DNA of 64,000 nt from Aptenodytes patagonicus (taxonomy: Eukaryota; Chordata; Aves; Sphenisciformes; Spheniscidae): assembly GCF_965638725.1 (NCBI RefSeq), contig NC_134950.1:106724802-106788801 (forward strand), in the 5' to 3' direction. The notes under the pieces were generated by a model, which was given only the letters and a program-made list of their open reading frames with translations, did not search any database and was not told the DNA's origin. The translations under genes were made by a program, and so were the position numbers. Of the stretch, positions 35,656-48,570 are shown piece by piece (position 1 is the first letter of the stretch; each line of letters opens with the position of its first letter).

Positions 35656-38649
35656 AGATACAGAACAAAGCCGTACTGCTGTAGCTTATGCAAGTTCTCG
35701 TCAAAATTGCTTACTTCATTCAAGAATCACTTGCACCGTTACCATGAGGATGAAATGGACCAAGAGCTGGTGGTTCCTTGCCCAAAATGTGCATTTGCTT
35801 CTGATCCCAAAATAGTGGGAAAACATATCCGGATGTTTCATTCATCTAATAAAAGAATACAGAACTATACAGTCAGCATTTTGGATGGCATGAAACAATT
35901 CAGGAGTGACATCATAAACTTTACATGTCTAAAATGTCACTTTACAGACACATTGTATTACAATATGAAGAAACATGTGCTGATGAACCATTTTCAAAAC
36001 TTAATAAGTACATATTTTGGCCAGAAACCTGATGAAAGTAAAGAGAATTCTGTTGAGCACTACTGTAAAAAATGTAATGCTTCTGCAAACAGCCAAGATT
36101 CTTTAATGTATCATGTCTTGACAGCTGAAACACACCGAGACCTGGAGAACAAACTTCGGTCTGTGATTTCAGAACATATTAAGAAACCAGGACTCGTGAA
36201 ACAAATGCATATTGCTCCAAAGCCTCCCCAAGGCACGTCAGTGGCTGCTCCATCTGCAGGGCCTGCCGCTGCCCCAGCAGGTTCCGTCACTGCTCCGGCT
36301 TGCATCCAGCTTGCATTTCCACAGAATAATCAAAACCAGAGTGTGGTGCAGCCAAAAGCAGTTCAAAACACAGTCAGATCACTGACTGTTCCAAGTGCCT
36401 CTGGTAGCCTTCCACATACAACTTCTGCTCCAGTTGTTACCCCGTCACATGTTACTCTTGTGTCTAGTAATCTTCCTGTAGGTCAGAATAACGTTAATAT
36501 TCAGCCATCACCTTCCCAGCCTATCATTGTTTCCCATAGGCTCCCCCTTAATCAGCCTGCAAGGGCTGGAGCTATTCCTCTTAATCATTCTGTTGGGACT
36601 GTAAACAGACCTGTGGCCCCCGCAGTTCTTCCTCTTAATCAACCTGTCAGGCCTGGGCTCTTTCCTATTAATCAGCCCATTGGTACTATAAATGGTCCGG
36701 TTGCAGCTGGAGCGCTACCTGTTACTCAGCCTGTCAGCCCTGTAAATCAACCGGTTGCACCAGGAGTCCTCCCTGTGAATCGACCGGTTGCACCAGGAGT
36801 TCTCTCCGTCAACCAATCGCTTGGTCCCAGGGTCCTTCCCGTGGCGCCAACAGTTGCGTCAGGGGCTCTCCAGCTCAACCAGCCTGTTGCCTCTGGGGTT
36901 GTTCCTGTCAGACAGCCTGTCAGACCTGGGTTTCTTCAGCTTAATCAACCTGTTGCCCCAGCAGTTATCCTAGTAAACCAGCCAGTTCAACCTGCAGTTT
37001 CTCAAAACACAACTCTCTTGACTGCAGGTTCTATACTTAGGCAGTTGATTCCAACTGGCAAGCAGGTTAATGGGATACCTACATACACGCTTGCCCCGGT
37101 TTCAGTTACTTTGCCTGTACCTCCTGGTGGTGGAGTAGCAACTGTTACGCCACCACAAGTGCCCATCCAACTAATGCAGTCTGGGACAGTAACTCAGTTG
37201 TCCCAGTCACCGGCTAGTGCACCCTCTCCTCCAGTGGTTTTAACATCGCAGAATATATCATTACAAGCCTCCCCACCTGGTCCTGAAACAAGTCAGGCTA
37301 TCAGACAGGCTAAGCAGTGGAAGACTTGCCCTGTTTGCAATGAGCTTTTCCCCTCAAATGTCTACCAGGTGCACATGGAGGTGGCCCACAAACACGGTGA
37401 AGTAAAAATGGAGAAAACCCTGGAACCTGACAAACTCGCAGCTTGCGCGCCCTTTCTAAGGTGGATGACAGAAAAGACAGTCCGGTGTTTCTCTTGTAAA
37501 TGTTTTCTCTGTGAGGAAGAGCTCATGAAACATCTCTTGATGCATGGCTTAGCTTGCTTGTTTTGCACAGTTACTTTCCATGACTTAAAAAGCCTCGTGG
37601 AGCACAATAAAACTACACACAATGGGAAGAAGCAGTTACATGCAGACTATAGCAACAGAGGATTTCAACTAGGTAATGATGCTCAGGGTGACCTTGTATT
37701 TCCACACTTTGATTTCAGTACGGTGTTACCAAAAGAAGACGTTGGTGAAAGAGAAGTACATTTGGCAGTGCTTGCTGGACTAAATTCAAGGACGCTTGTC
37801 CCCGTTTACATCAAAGTGAAGCCTCAGACAGCAGAAGTGAACAATAGATGCAACAAAAAAGTGTTAACCTGTCCCTTTTGTTTTGGTACGTTTGTTAGTG
37901 AAGAAACCTATGAAATGCATTTGAAAGAGCGGCATCATATAATGCCAACTGTACACACAATTTTAAAGTCTCCTGCTTTCAAGTGCATCCACTGTTGTGG
38001 TGTGTACACTGGAAATATGACTCTAACAGCTATTGCTGTACATTTGCTCCGTTGTAGAAGTGCTCCCAAAGACAGCAACTCAAGTGTGAAGATGCAGCTT
38101 GAGCGCACTGAGAAGAAAGAGCTACTGTTTGTGAATGGTGAAAAGCATGATTCTGTGATACTGAAAAGAAAGCAATCGGATTCCTGTTTTGTTGCAGAAG
38201 ACCAAAGGAATAAGGAACAGCAGCTTCTGAGCTTAAGTACTGGCATAGCTCTATCTCCAGAAAAAGAAATTAATTCAGGGGTAGTGCCTTTCAAACGACA
38301 AAAGATTAATACTAGGACTGAGGTGAAGAAGTTTCCTTCTAGTGAGGATCTTCGCATTCTAGCAGTAGATCCTAAACAGTATGATCACAATTCGTATGAG
38401 GCTCAAAAACAGTTTTTGACAGACTACTTTCACGAGAGGCCATATCCTTCTAAAAAAGAGATGGAATTACTTTCCTTGCTACTATACGCGTGGAAAATTG
38501 ACGTTGCATCATTCTTTGGAAAAAGGAGGAATATATGTTTAAAGGCGATAAATAATCACAAACCATCTGTGCTGCTGGGTTTCAGTATGTCGGAACTAAA
38601 AAATATTAAGCACAGTTTGAATATAAAAGATGAACCATTAGATATGTAA
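35656..38649 (+). CDS. ADNP2: ADNP2 terminal coding exon 4: zinc-finger and homeobox protein
   Basis: ADNP2 is a nuclear zinc-finger/homeodomain protein, paralogue of ADNP, linked to chromatin regulation and neuronal survival. This exon starts after tttgcag at 35655 and runs to TAA at 38649. With exons 2 and 3 the protein is 1063 residues (human about 1131). Approximate domains: C2H2 fingers at residues 75-97, 108-128, 155-178 and 203-227; a Pro/Val/Asn/Gln tandem-repeat region at 360-515; a conserved SILRQLIPTGKQ block; further fingers at 621-647, 675-697, 698-721, 803-827 and 841-866; a divergent homeodomain at about 980-1041. The C-terminus NIKDEPLDM contains an IKDE sumoylation-type site. 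The open frame extends seven codons upstream into the intron; the splice junction, not that ATG, is the true boundary. Confidence 0.95.
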   Translation, partial: RYRTKPYCCSLCKFSSKLLTSFKNHLHRYHEDEMDQELVVPCPKCAFASDPKIVGKHIRMFHSSNKRIQNYTVSILDGMKQFRSDIINFTCLKCHFTDTLYYNMKKHVLMNHFQNLISTYFGQKPDESKENSVEHYCKKCNASANSQDSLMYHVLTAETHRDLENKLRSVISEHIKKPGLVKQMHIAPKPPQGTSVAAPSAGPAAAPAGSVTAPACIQLAFPQNNQNQSVVQPKAVQNTVRSLTVPSASGSLPHTTSAPVVTPSHVTLVSSNLPVGQNNVNIQPSPSQPIIVSHRLPLNQPARAGAIPLNHSVGTVNRPVAPAVLPLNQPVRPGLFPINQPIGTINGPVAAGALPVTQPVSPVNQPVAPGVLPVNRPVAPGVLSVNQSLGPRVLPVAPTVASGALQLNQPVASGVVPVRQPVRPGFLQLNQPVAPAVILVNQPVQPAVSQNTTLLTAGSILRQLIPTGKQVNGIPTYTLAPVSVTLPVPPGGGVATVTPPQVPIQLMQSGTVTQLSQSPASAPSPPVVLTSQNISLQASPPGPETSQAIRQAKQWKTCPVCNELFPSNVYQVHMEVAHKHGEVKMEKTLEPDKLAACAPFLRWMTEKTVRCFSCKCFLCEEELMKHLLMHGLACLFCTVTFHDLKSLVEHNKTTHNGKKQLHADYSNRGFQLGNDAQGDLVFPHFDFSTVLPKEDVGEREVHLAVLAGLNSRTLVPVYIKVKPQTAEVNNRCNKKVLTCPFCFGTFVSEETYEMHLKERHHIMPTVHTILKSPAFKCIHCCGVYTGNMTLTAIAVHLLRCRSAPKDSNSSVKMQLERTEKKELLFVNGEKHDSVILKRKQSDSCFVAEDQRNKEQQLLSLSTGIALSPEKEINSGVVPFKRQKINTRTEVKKFPSSEDLRILAVDPKQYDHNSYEAQKQFLTDYFHERPYPSKKEMELLSLLLYAWKIDVASFFGKRRNICLKAINNHKPSVLLGFSMSELKNIKHSLNIKDEPLDM
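36541..37000 (+). repeat. In-frame degenerate tandem repeat in ADNP2 (about 11-residue unit)
   Basis: Within exon 4 the protein repeats a unit like LPLNQPVRPG / LPVNRPVAPG about a dozen times, with matching DNA repetition (for example caaccggttgcaccaggag and its close copy 36 bases later). Mammalian ADNP2 has the same type of region with different unit numbers. It is probably unstructured. Confidence 0.85.
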
Positions 38650-39062
38650 ACAAGCTTTTTATAACAGCTAAAAGCAATCCATAATTACATACTTACCGAT
38701 TTAGCAGTTTATTGTATAATCTGTTTTAACTTGCAGACTGGCCTGTTGAAGGGTGCAGTAGTACAAAAAGTCTCGTTCAGTTGTGACTGTTATTGTGAAA
38801 GGCACACGTAGTTGTGTATTTGAAAAAGCTAAAACCTTCAGACTTAAACATCTGGAATTTGTTTTAGCTTTTTACTTTTTCTGGAGTAATGGGTTTTTTT
38901 GGGGTTGGTTTTTTTTTTTTTTTTTTTTTTTTTGTTGTTCCATTTCCCTTTCTTCCCCTCCAGGCTCCCATTACACTTTTTATACCACCATGTGAAACAT
39001 TTGTCTTTTATTTTTCTGCAATGTTGTCATCTTTTCTAAACAATAAAATGTATAATGTTGGT
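38650..39062 (+). other. ADNP2: ADNP2 3' UTR with polyadenylation signal
   Basis: The 3' UTR follows the stop codon. AATAAA lies at 39042-39047, with a GT-rich stretch (ataatgttggtt) just after it, so cleavage near 39060 is likely. A second AATAAA at 39220-39225 could give a longer form. A 25-base T run (38909-38933) lies inside the UTR. Confidence 0.7.
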
Positions 39063-39299
39063 TAAAATAACTGAGGTAAACTACGTGAAAAACATCTATT
39101 TGATTATTTGTGTTTTTAAGTCCTCCTAATTTTTTTAACCTATTTTTGCTTTATCTACTGAAGAAGCGACTGTAGCCTTTACATCCATTGCCCCTGCAAA
39201 TTCCCAGTGCGCTGGTAGCAATAAAATACATGGCAATCTCTTTTTTTCTCAGTCACAATACCTGTGCCAGTTAAGTCTGGTGACTGGTATCTAACTAGT

Positions 39300-42200
39300 A
39301 GTAACATGGTGGGGATTGAGGGGCTTGGGGGGGGGTGCCTACTGAAGTGTTATAATTGACTGACTTGAAATGGTTGTGTTGTTATCTGTTAAATAGACCT
39401 TGCTAACCGGAAGTGTTTATTCTTTTTGTTGGTGTTGAAGCCTGGTTGTTTAAATACCTGTTGTGCAAAGCCTGGTAGCAGCATTTGGTTTCTTCCCTTT
39501 TTCAAAAAGCAGAACTGCTTTGGAGAGTCAGATTGCTTTGGTACGTGGAGTATGTGACTTCTGTGCACATCACTTATCTGTAGAAGCCTTATCCAAATAC
39601 CACCGAAGTTTGGTGGAAAATCTGATTTTTATTTTAAATTGCTGTTGCATGAGGTAGTAGCTGAGCAGTGCCTCCTCCCCAGCAAATTAGATACATGGCT
39701 TGAAGTCCTTTGAGTCAGAAATTGCACAAACTGAAACTGGGTGAATTGGTAGCATCAGGACTTTAAACTGCTGAGTACCTGAACCAATGATACTCACGTA
39801 GTGGTTGTTTTTTATTGTCCTATAGAGAGCATAAGAATAGTATAAAACCCAAACAGACCGTCTTATTCAAGATGAACTAGCATCCCTATTACAGAAAAGC
39901 TGTTGGGAAGGTTCGCTTGAGTTGAAGAACAAACGATAGTACTGGTGGCCACGTTGAGGCCTTGTTTAGTACTGTCCTTTCTTTCTGGATATGCTCGGTT
40001 TCATCTGGCTTGTCAAACAGTGCCTCCAATATTCATTAATAGCCAGTTATATAATAAATAACCTATGATATGCATTATTTTTTCTTCCTCCTCTTCATCC
40101 CCCTCTCCCCACCCTTCTTTCCCAGAAGAAAAAAAAAGAGCAGGCTCTTCTGTCAGTTCACTTGTGCCGGTGTTACAAGGAAAGGGTCGTATGCCCAAGC
40201 TTATTTCTATTTTTTTAAGTAGTAAGCATACTTTTGCCCTGTGCGATAGTTTTTAAAGCAGATACAGAATTGTTTTTGTGCTGTTTCTAAAAGGGCATGA
40301 CATTTTTAGCAGAATTTGGTGACTGTCCACCTGAGGTTCTGTAAGCTGTTTGAAATTCTATTTTGGATACAATCTTGATATTTTCATATTGATAACTTCA
40401 AAGAATTTTAATGTATATGTAACATACAGTTAACTTCAACTGAGAGAATCTGCTATTTGGAAAAACCTAGTCATTTAATAGCAGTGTTGAACAAACATAA
40501 GCACCATTTATGGGATTGTCCGCACACCCCACCCCAAAGACTGACAGTGAGTAAGAAGCAGTGTGTTCTTATAGCCTAATAATAGCTCATTAAAAATAAA
40601 AAAAAATTGTACTTGGGCATAGCACAGTTCATGAACCAGTTTGAAGGGCTCTTGAGTGAGGAAGAGGGATGGTCTATAGAAGTTCTGAAATCTAGGCACT
40701 CATTTTCACTCTTAAAACGTTGATACTGTGAGCCCTGTCGCCTTTGGGTGTAGTTCTGCTACAGTATCTGCTACAGTTCTGTAGTATCGGTGGAACTCCA
40801 GCAGCGAGGAATTTGGCCGCGTGCATCTGGGGAAGGCTTGCCATGAACAGTTAAAGATTGTTCTTGAGATAACAGCGTGGCTTGGAGTGGGGAGCTGGGA
40901 AGTCATTTCAGGGTTCATCCGTCCTTGGAGCACTAAGGGGGCAGTCCAGTCTTACCAGAGTTTTCCTACATAGTGTCCAGTGGTGATGTTAAGCATTTTA
41001 TCTATTGGACTTTGATTTCACACTTTCAAATAAACCAGCTTTCTAACTTTCTCTTAGGTGTGTGTGCAAATGATTACCTATTCCCCCCCCCCCCCCACCT
41101 TTTAATATATTCAGGGAACTTGATGTGAAAGTTTCTTTTGGTGCAAAATAGCTGTTAAAAGACACAAAAGGAAAGTAAGACCTAGAACTTGGATCTAGAT
41201 GCTTTAGGTAGACCTTAGTGCATTATAGTACTATCTTTCATTACCTCAGATACTGTCAGCTGCATATTTTCCTAGAGACTGATGTTCTTAAATCTTGGTA
41301 CTAATTTGCTCTCACTAAATGCTCCTGCTGTCATTAAATGAGGACTGTAGAAACAAAAAACAGATGAATTTTGAAATGTGAAAGTAGTGGCTGAGCCACA
41401 GTATGGTCATGGTTTTCAGAAAAGCCAAGGAACCTGAAAACAGCCAAGTTAAATCAGTGGCTTTAACTAAATTAGGCTTTTGCTGTAGGCTTCCCATGTG
41501 TGAAGTCATTCGGTTAGGAAGCGTTAGTCTGTAAAGATACTGCTGCCCCTGTCTGGGGCTACGTGTGGGCGGTGTGGTAAATGCCTCTGGCGCTTTTCTA
41601 CGGACAGAGCCTAACACTCCTGGTATACGCTGTTGGCGGAAACAAATCTACCAAAGGAGCTGCCCTCTGCAGCAGACTTCCTGAATGCAAGTCCTTAAAG
41701 CACGTGGGTGAAGCTCTGGTCCGCTGTAAAAGAAGTCCAGTTGGGAAGAATACTGGTTGGTTTGCAGGATGATTATAGCAAGTACTTGTTCCTTATGGGA
41801 ATAAAAAAAAACCCCTGCATGTATTCTGCTTCTGAAACGTATTGGTCTGGAGAAGTCTGTGTTCGAGAAATATTTTGTTGCGGTGTCTTGAGTTTTTGAG
41901 CAGAAAAATTTTGCTTGTGAAATAGTGTGATAACTTATTATTTGAATATGTAGTAGGAAGGATTATTATTATAATGTGACTTGGTCATGTTTCTCCTGTT
42001 TACGTTCATGTGCTGGGAGTTAAGTTAATATTGTTTGGTAAACTCACGTTTTGGAAGGGGACAAAAACTGAAACACCCTTGTGATTGGTTTTCAGTACTG
42101 TATTCTTGCGTAGAATACTACAGTTCACCATCGCAGCAAACCTTTTTTTCCCTTCACTGTTTTAAGTTGTTCAGGAAAGCTTAGGGACTTATTTAAGTAG

Positions 42201-44190
42201 CTGTTAAATACAATGTTGGGTGTGCAATTCCCAACGAATATCTCTATAAAACTATAATTCTACTGCAGCTGGCTGTGCCATTTTCAAACATGTATTTGTC
42301 AAACTGAACTGTGGGCACATTTTTCTAGGAAATATACTTGATGCTAAGTAGCAAAGTACAGATACACAGAGAAAAAAGCTGTAGTCTAATAGCAAGGGGA
42401 AAAAAAGACCAAAAGAACCTTCAGAAAATGTGCATGGCTTGTTTTAAAGGTCAGAAGAATTTTCACCCCTTCCTCTGCAAAACGGTTGTGAAAAGGACAA
42501 ACTGAGGGTGTTCATGAGTGAAAGAGAACTTTGTGGTGCTGCATTTAAAGTCTGACCTAACACCTTGCTTTAGTGCCTACATACCCCATTTCAGCTGTCC
42601 TGACTTGACAGTCAAGCCGCAGTTGTGACCGTTTCTCTTTTTACTTAGGTACCAGCTCCCAAAACACGTATGACATAATTCTTTTTGCTTTGAATTTCTC
42701 CGAGTTTAACATGCTGAGTTAGGGGGGGCGTATGCGGTGTGTGCTTACAGTACTGCCCTGCGTGTTTGAGAAGAGTGTAGGTTTGCAGATACCAGATAAC
42801 ACGAACGTGGGCTGGGTGCCCATCTTCTAATTCCACATAAACTACTATTTACTAACAGAGTGTTTTACCTAGTAGTATGTTGAAGAGCACCTTATAATAA
42901 AACTAGGGGAAGGTAGAAGCCTCAAGTGTCTTTGCAAGTATTGTTCTTACTTTATTTTGGCTGCTTGTCTGTTAAATGGGAGTGATAGCAGTTCTTGCCA
43001 TCCTAGCATATAATGTGGGTGAGTATCTTAAAGCCTATGAGACCGGTAGGTATTTTATGCATCGAGCTGCACCAAGTAAGCTAAGTATGGAACAGCTGAC
43101 AGTGCGTATGTATGATTGAAAGCCACCAGGCACGGACACTTCTGGAGAAAGATCTGATTAATTGTATTATCGGAGTCAGCATCATTTTGGCTTACAATCC
43201 GTTTGGAAGTGAAAAAGCTACTAAATTTTGAACAAAGTGAGAAGTCTATAAAGCAGTATTGCTATCCATCTGCTGCATGGGTATGAGACAGACTTGCTAA
43301 GGAAGACATCTGTGGCTATAGGTAACTCAGCTGTACTCAGCATGGCGTAGAGCGCAGATGTATCGTGAATGAAAGGGCTATAGTGAGATTTGGGGTGTAG
43401 CAGTCTTCCTGGTGTGATTGCTGTAGTCTTTGCTGCTCAGTGGTTCTCGACTGGCCTACATCTAGCTGGCGTTAGAGCAACTGTTGTATGAATAACTGAG
43501 GAAGAATGCACAGTTACGGATGGATGGAAAAATGCCGAGACACCAACCCAAGCACAGTCAAGTAGCATTAATAAATGAGTAGCAGAAGAGAGATTACAGA
43601 GAAGCACTGTAGATTTTTAGTCGTTATTTGCAGAAAAACAGTGAAAGGGGTGAGAAGTTTACTAACCTGGCAGTTTCCAGTCTCCACTGAGAGATGTGGA
43701 AGACTGTCTCTTATGGACTGGGCTTGTTAGCTGTGCTGTCACGCACATGGTATGCCAGCAGCATCACCTTTTCGAACAGGTGATGCAGAAAGGATGCTAT
43801 TGGAGCCTCTGTGAGATACTCTCTTTGGCACATAAGGACCTAGTTCTGGAACATGCATTGTGAAATCATTTCTAGGTCACGAAGGACAAGCGCCCTTAAC
43901 AACTTCATTTATTAAGTCATCTTGCGTAGCAAATACACGCAACATCATCCATCTGCCACAGGACTGGCATCACACACTATGCTAGAGACTGAGGACTGAA
44001 TTGCAAGCTTTTCAGAGCTCTCAGAACAGTCTCTTCTCCTGATCTGGGCAGAGAATTAGGGTTACAAGGGCATTACTTATCCCAAAACCTCTGCAAGCAT
44101 TGGCAGTCTGCTCTATGTGTGACCATGCATGTGATCAAATTCTGTCTGATTAATGCTACAGTGGCTGCACATGATCCTCGATGGAGCTAA
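39300..44190. other. Intergenic DNA, no gene seen
   Basis: AT-rich sequence between ADNP2 and the GC-richer block. It has a 14-base C run at 41083-41096 and an AATAAA at 41029-41034 with no gene attached. Open frames are short and lack motifs. I recognise no repeat here. Confidence 0.45.
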
Positions 44191-44199
44191 AAGCGTAAG

Positions 44200-46620
44200 G
44201 TGGGCTGGTCAACAACGATCCTACAAGTAGCACGGTGCGTTAGCAGAGGTGGAAGGCGGCGCATGAGCAGTACAGCTGAATCTACTCTGTCTTGGCTTGC
44301 TTATTTTGGAGTAAGAGCTCATTTCAAGGTAGCTGTTGAGACTGGTCTTATTAATGTTATTAATGATGTGAAAAGTGGAAGTCTATTAACCAAACTTGTT
44401 AATGGAAGAAAAGCTGTCCGGCAGCATTGGTGTAGAGAAGAGCCAGTATCGTATTTGAAGAACTTGAGGGCTGGGACTTAATACAACAACATCATGATTT
44501 ATAAACACGCGTGCGTAAAGGTTAGCCGGCATAGATTCACCTACTTGGCTGCTGCTGCTCAAGGCCAGTGGTAACCTTGGCACAAACGGAGGTTGAAATG
44601 TGACCACCTGTGCATTCAGCGTGGGGTCATACAAAACCAGTGCTTGGGTCAGGGCCGTGAGATTCAGAAGCAACGAGTGCGGTTTGGGCAGAAAGCCGGC
44701 TTTGAGATGAACACGAGCGCTTTAGCTGAGGGGAGGTGCGTGAGGTGGCTGCACCAGGTAGAAAGGGGGTGGCTGCCCAGGCTCGGGACCTGGCTTCCCA
44801 CGTTTCAGTGGGTGAGGGTTCTCGGCAGCAGCACCGGCGGGGGCGTGAGCCCTTCCTCCCAGTGTGGGCAGGCGAGGGCCTTTCCTGCCAACCAAGCTGC
44901 TCCGTCCACCATCTTTGGAGGGTTGCTACCGGGCTAAGCGGCTGTGCCACCCGCTGCCAGGCCTCCAGAGGCCTCACTCCGTGCATTTCGGGTGCTAGTA
45001 TGCGCCTCTGGGAATCTGCAGAGGATGTCTTGAGCCCAAGTGCCAGAAAGTAATGAGAGAAATGAGCCGGTAGCAAGCGTAGCGCTGTGCTGGGCGGCCT
45101 CCATGGGAACGATTACCCGCCGAGTCCTGCAAAAAGACTTAGCCTGGTGACAGGCTGAAAGTCCAGCTAACGAGGGCAGGGTGTTTGCTGTGGTCAGGAC
45201 AGGCAGGCTCATTTCACCTCAGCTGGAGTGGTGTTTTGCAGGGGAGCGGGAGCTCCCCGTTCAAAACTGCGTGAGGGATGGCTACTGTGGGCGAATTTCC
45301 AAAACATCTGTCTTTGAGGGCAGGGGGCTGCACCTCGCACTTGCTTTCTCTTTCTGGGATGTGTTTGGAAGGGCCTGGATTTTGCTGACCGTGGCCTTGA
45401 CCAGAGATAGGTTCAAGCAGGTCCCTGCAGAAGTGAGGAGTGCGAAGAGGAGCACCTTCTATCCACTTTCTGTCTGCTTTTGGAGTAGGTGGAAGAGAAG
45501 TGGTAACTGTTCGTGAGATACCTGTTATTTGCGTAACTTTTGCTTTGTACTACCTTGTTGCCGAACATTGTTAGATCTACTTGTTTTTGCTGGCCAGATT
45601 TTCATGCTGTAGATGGAGTATTTGCATCATGCTGAGAAATAAGGGTTTCTCTTTGGGAAATCTGCAGCCATAAAACTTTCGATTACGGTGACGTTACTAT
45701 TAGAAGATGTTTAGCTGGTGGGGCCAGCCCTGTTCCCTCTCCGTGGGTGGGAGGAGGTGGATTTTTAAAGGAGTTAGAAAGCCAAAGATTTACACAGGCA
45801 GTTTTAGACAGAGGAATTTACAAACCCTGTAAGCAGACCCAGCTGAGATAGGAGGGATGAGCTGTGCTGGAAATACTATGTTGGTGACGAGCGCTGAGCA
45901 GGGCAGTAAACCCTGCAAGGCTGATTTTTTTTTCTTTTCTTTTTTTTTTTTTTCCTTCCCTTCCTTCCATACTGCTAAATAAAAATAAACTATTTGTGCT
46001 TGTATGACAAGTCAGCTTCCGCTCACCTATCCCATGTCCATGAGGGGTCTGAGCTGCAGTCCATAACACGGGAGGTGTGCAGTCTGAGGCTTCCAGAAGC
46101 TGGGTCAGAGGTCCCTGAGAGGAGAGACCTTTTCTGGAGAACGTACCTGAAGAACGGGTGGGAGCAATACCGGGCGCTGTTTTAATCCGAGACTCAATGT
46201 GCATGTAGCTGGGGGGGTTTCAGAGCCAGCACAACAGATAGTGGTCCACTCACACTGCAACCAGTGCAGGGAGCCCAGAAACCACACGGAGGGCTGCAAG
46301 GGAGAAGCATAGGGTCGGGTCAAGCATGTAGTCGAGGCTCAGCCCAAGGATGTCCCTGCCTCAACTTACATCCTTTTTCTTTTCAACAGCAGATTATGTA
46401 CATTGTGCCCAGGTGGTTGCACATCAAACAATTCAACGTTGCCATTATTGGAGCCAGTGGTCATCGGTGGGGGCGGGATGTTCGCTTCGTGAGCTGGGGC
46501 TGGATCGCGTGCACCTTGGCTCCTCGCCAATCTTCCCAGTCCTCCCCTTGCGGAGGCCCCTGCTATCAGAGAAAAAATGTTGCTGACATCAACTGGTTAT
46601 TATTCAGATGTTAATGTACT
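44200..46620. other. GC-richer block of unknown nature
   Basis: Base composition rises above the neighbouring DNA, and overlapping open frames of 90-149 codons appear on both strands, none with a known motif. The part at about 46380-46610 (tgtacattgtgcccaggtgg ... ttgctgacatcaactggtt) looks like a decayed interspersed repeat, possibly LTR-derived, but I cannot name it. A 16-base pyrimidine stretch and T runs lie at 45927-45953. Confidence 0.3.
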
Positions 46621-48570
46621 AGTAATATATAACGTTCTTTCTGAATGATAGATAAATGGTCCAGCAGCTCACAACGTCGCCAAACACGCTGTGGAAGGTT
46701 TAGCTTCTCTTGTCCTTTCTGGTCTTCTCTGGTGGCATCTTCAGCTATAACCTGGTTTCCTCATTTGCTGGTTTTCCCTCTTCTGAATTAAGGCAATAAC
46801 GCTGAATTTACTGTAATTTGTGATATTTTCATGTCTGTGCACACGAGTTCCTTGAACAACCAGGGTTTTGCAAGAATCTTAAAAATATTCACTTCTTCGC
46901 TCACAAGGGTTGAGAGTGTGTGAGTGTGTATATATATCTATGTCTGATTAGCCTCTTGAAATACCCAGTTAAATGAACTTTGTAGATTGCTAGTGACAAA
47001 AATTATCATTACGGATTTGGCTCATTTCCATGCCAACAATTTAATACATCCATACATGTCCTTGACGTCAGGCATGCTTCTCAAAAAACATTCAAAAGCG
47101 ACATGCCAGTTTATGTACTGGAGAATTACATTCTCGGGGCAGTCCTGAATACTTCCCGATGGGCATCTGCAGGAGAAAGTAAATTTATGTAAAGCGAGAG
47201 AGTCTTATCAGGCCTGTGCAGATTTAATTTTGAGAATGAGGTGGCACAGAAGATAGAGCTGAAGCTGTAGAAAAGCGCTAGCTTTTAAAAAAAAAATTGA
47301 AAAAAAATCCCAAACCAGTTGCATTCCTTCTAAATTAAAAGCAGCTCAAATGTCATTAAACTTGCACTGTGATGCCACCTACGGGATTTCTGTGGGGAAC
47401 TCAACCCTGGCCACAGTGTTTATATTTTTAATCTTAGGGTTGAAGTTTTGTTTTAAAACCACAAAAGCATGATGTCCCCCTGAGTTTATCAAAATAAATG
47501 TTTCCCACACTGTACCTATCTATTTCTGTATTTAATTCAAGGAAAGTTATATTCCTTCTCAGAAACTTTGGTATACTGCCTTCAGCAAATACAAAATCTG
47601 AGCCAAACGCCTCATACAACTTATGAACTGCTTTCAGTTCCTGTTACAGTCTACAGAAGCATTTCTAAAAAGACCCTTAGCACATACTAGATCTGTCTTG
47701 TAAAAAAATCATCGAAGTAATGCAATCTACGAAAAATCTTGAGTTACTCAAGACATAACAGCAGTGGTTTTGAACCTGTGAAATTGATACGTGTTTTGGA
47801 GAGTAGAGGATTTCTGTATTAAAAGATTAGCATTTTGAAGCCATAAATAAAAACAAACCTTAAAAAATATATCCAAAGCTTTAACACAAGTAGTCCAAAG
47901 TGAACATCCTAAACCCTAGACAAGTGATCTGGGTGTTAAATGTTCGAAGTAGAGGCATCTGGGTTATGGCTGTGAGTCTTTCACTAACCTGTGAATTTGA
48001 GGCAAGACCTTTTGTTTCACAATGCAGGAAAAGCCATAATATATGAGGAAAAATATGTACCTTTGAGAAATATGTAATACGTATGCAATGCATTTTCAAC
48101 TCACTTGACTCTTCAACCACAGAACTATTTTTACCAAATTGTGGCTTGAATTCCCCAAGTAATACAGAGAGCTTTTGTTCAAGTCAAGAGGGCTGCTGGA
48201 TGTTTAGCCACCTTTATTCTGACAGGTAGGGATTGGGCAAAGTCAACCTTCTTGCTGAGTCAGTGCCATTTTTTTTCTAAGGTGTCAAATACCTGCCTGG
48301 GGGATGCAGCACAGTGCTGTGGAATGGCTACAGGTGGGTTGGATGCACGAAGTAAAACATTTCAAAGATATTTGATATTTGTTACGTGATATGTGTTGCT
48401 GCAATGGAATTGTTGATCTGGAATTAACTTGCAAAGAGAAAATATGGCATGGATTAGAGCTTCAAATACTGGAAATAATAGCCACATTTTAAAAATGCAA
48501 AATAAGCGAGGAGACCACCAAGATGGTTAGCATGTATAGTGCTACTTTTCAGTTACTCAAAGCTTTATTA
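46621..48570. other. Intergenic DNA, nothing recognised
   Basis: AT-rich sequence with a short TA/TG simple stretch near 46918-46940. No open frame over 80 codons and no repeat that I can name. Confidence 0.45.

Noticed and set aside
39220-39225. Second AATAAA as the main ADNP2 3' end
   Set aside because: The first signal at 39042 has a better GT-rich downstream element. The second is kept only as a possible alternative.
44627-45076. 149-codon minus-strand frame in the GC-richer block
   Set aside because: Overlaps equally long frames on the other strand, shows no motif and has composition set by local GC.
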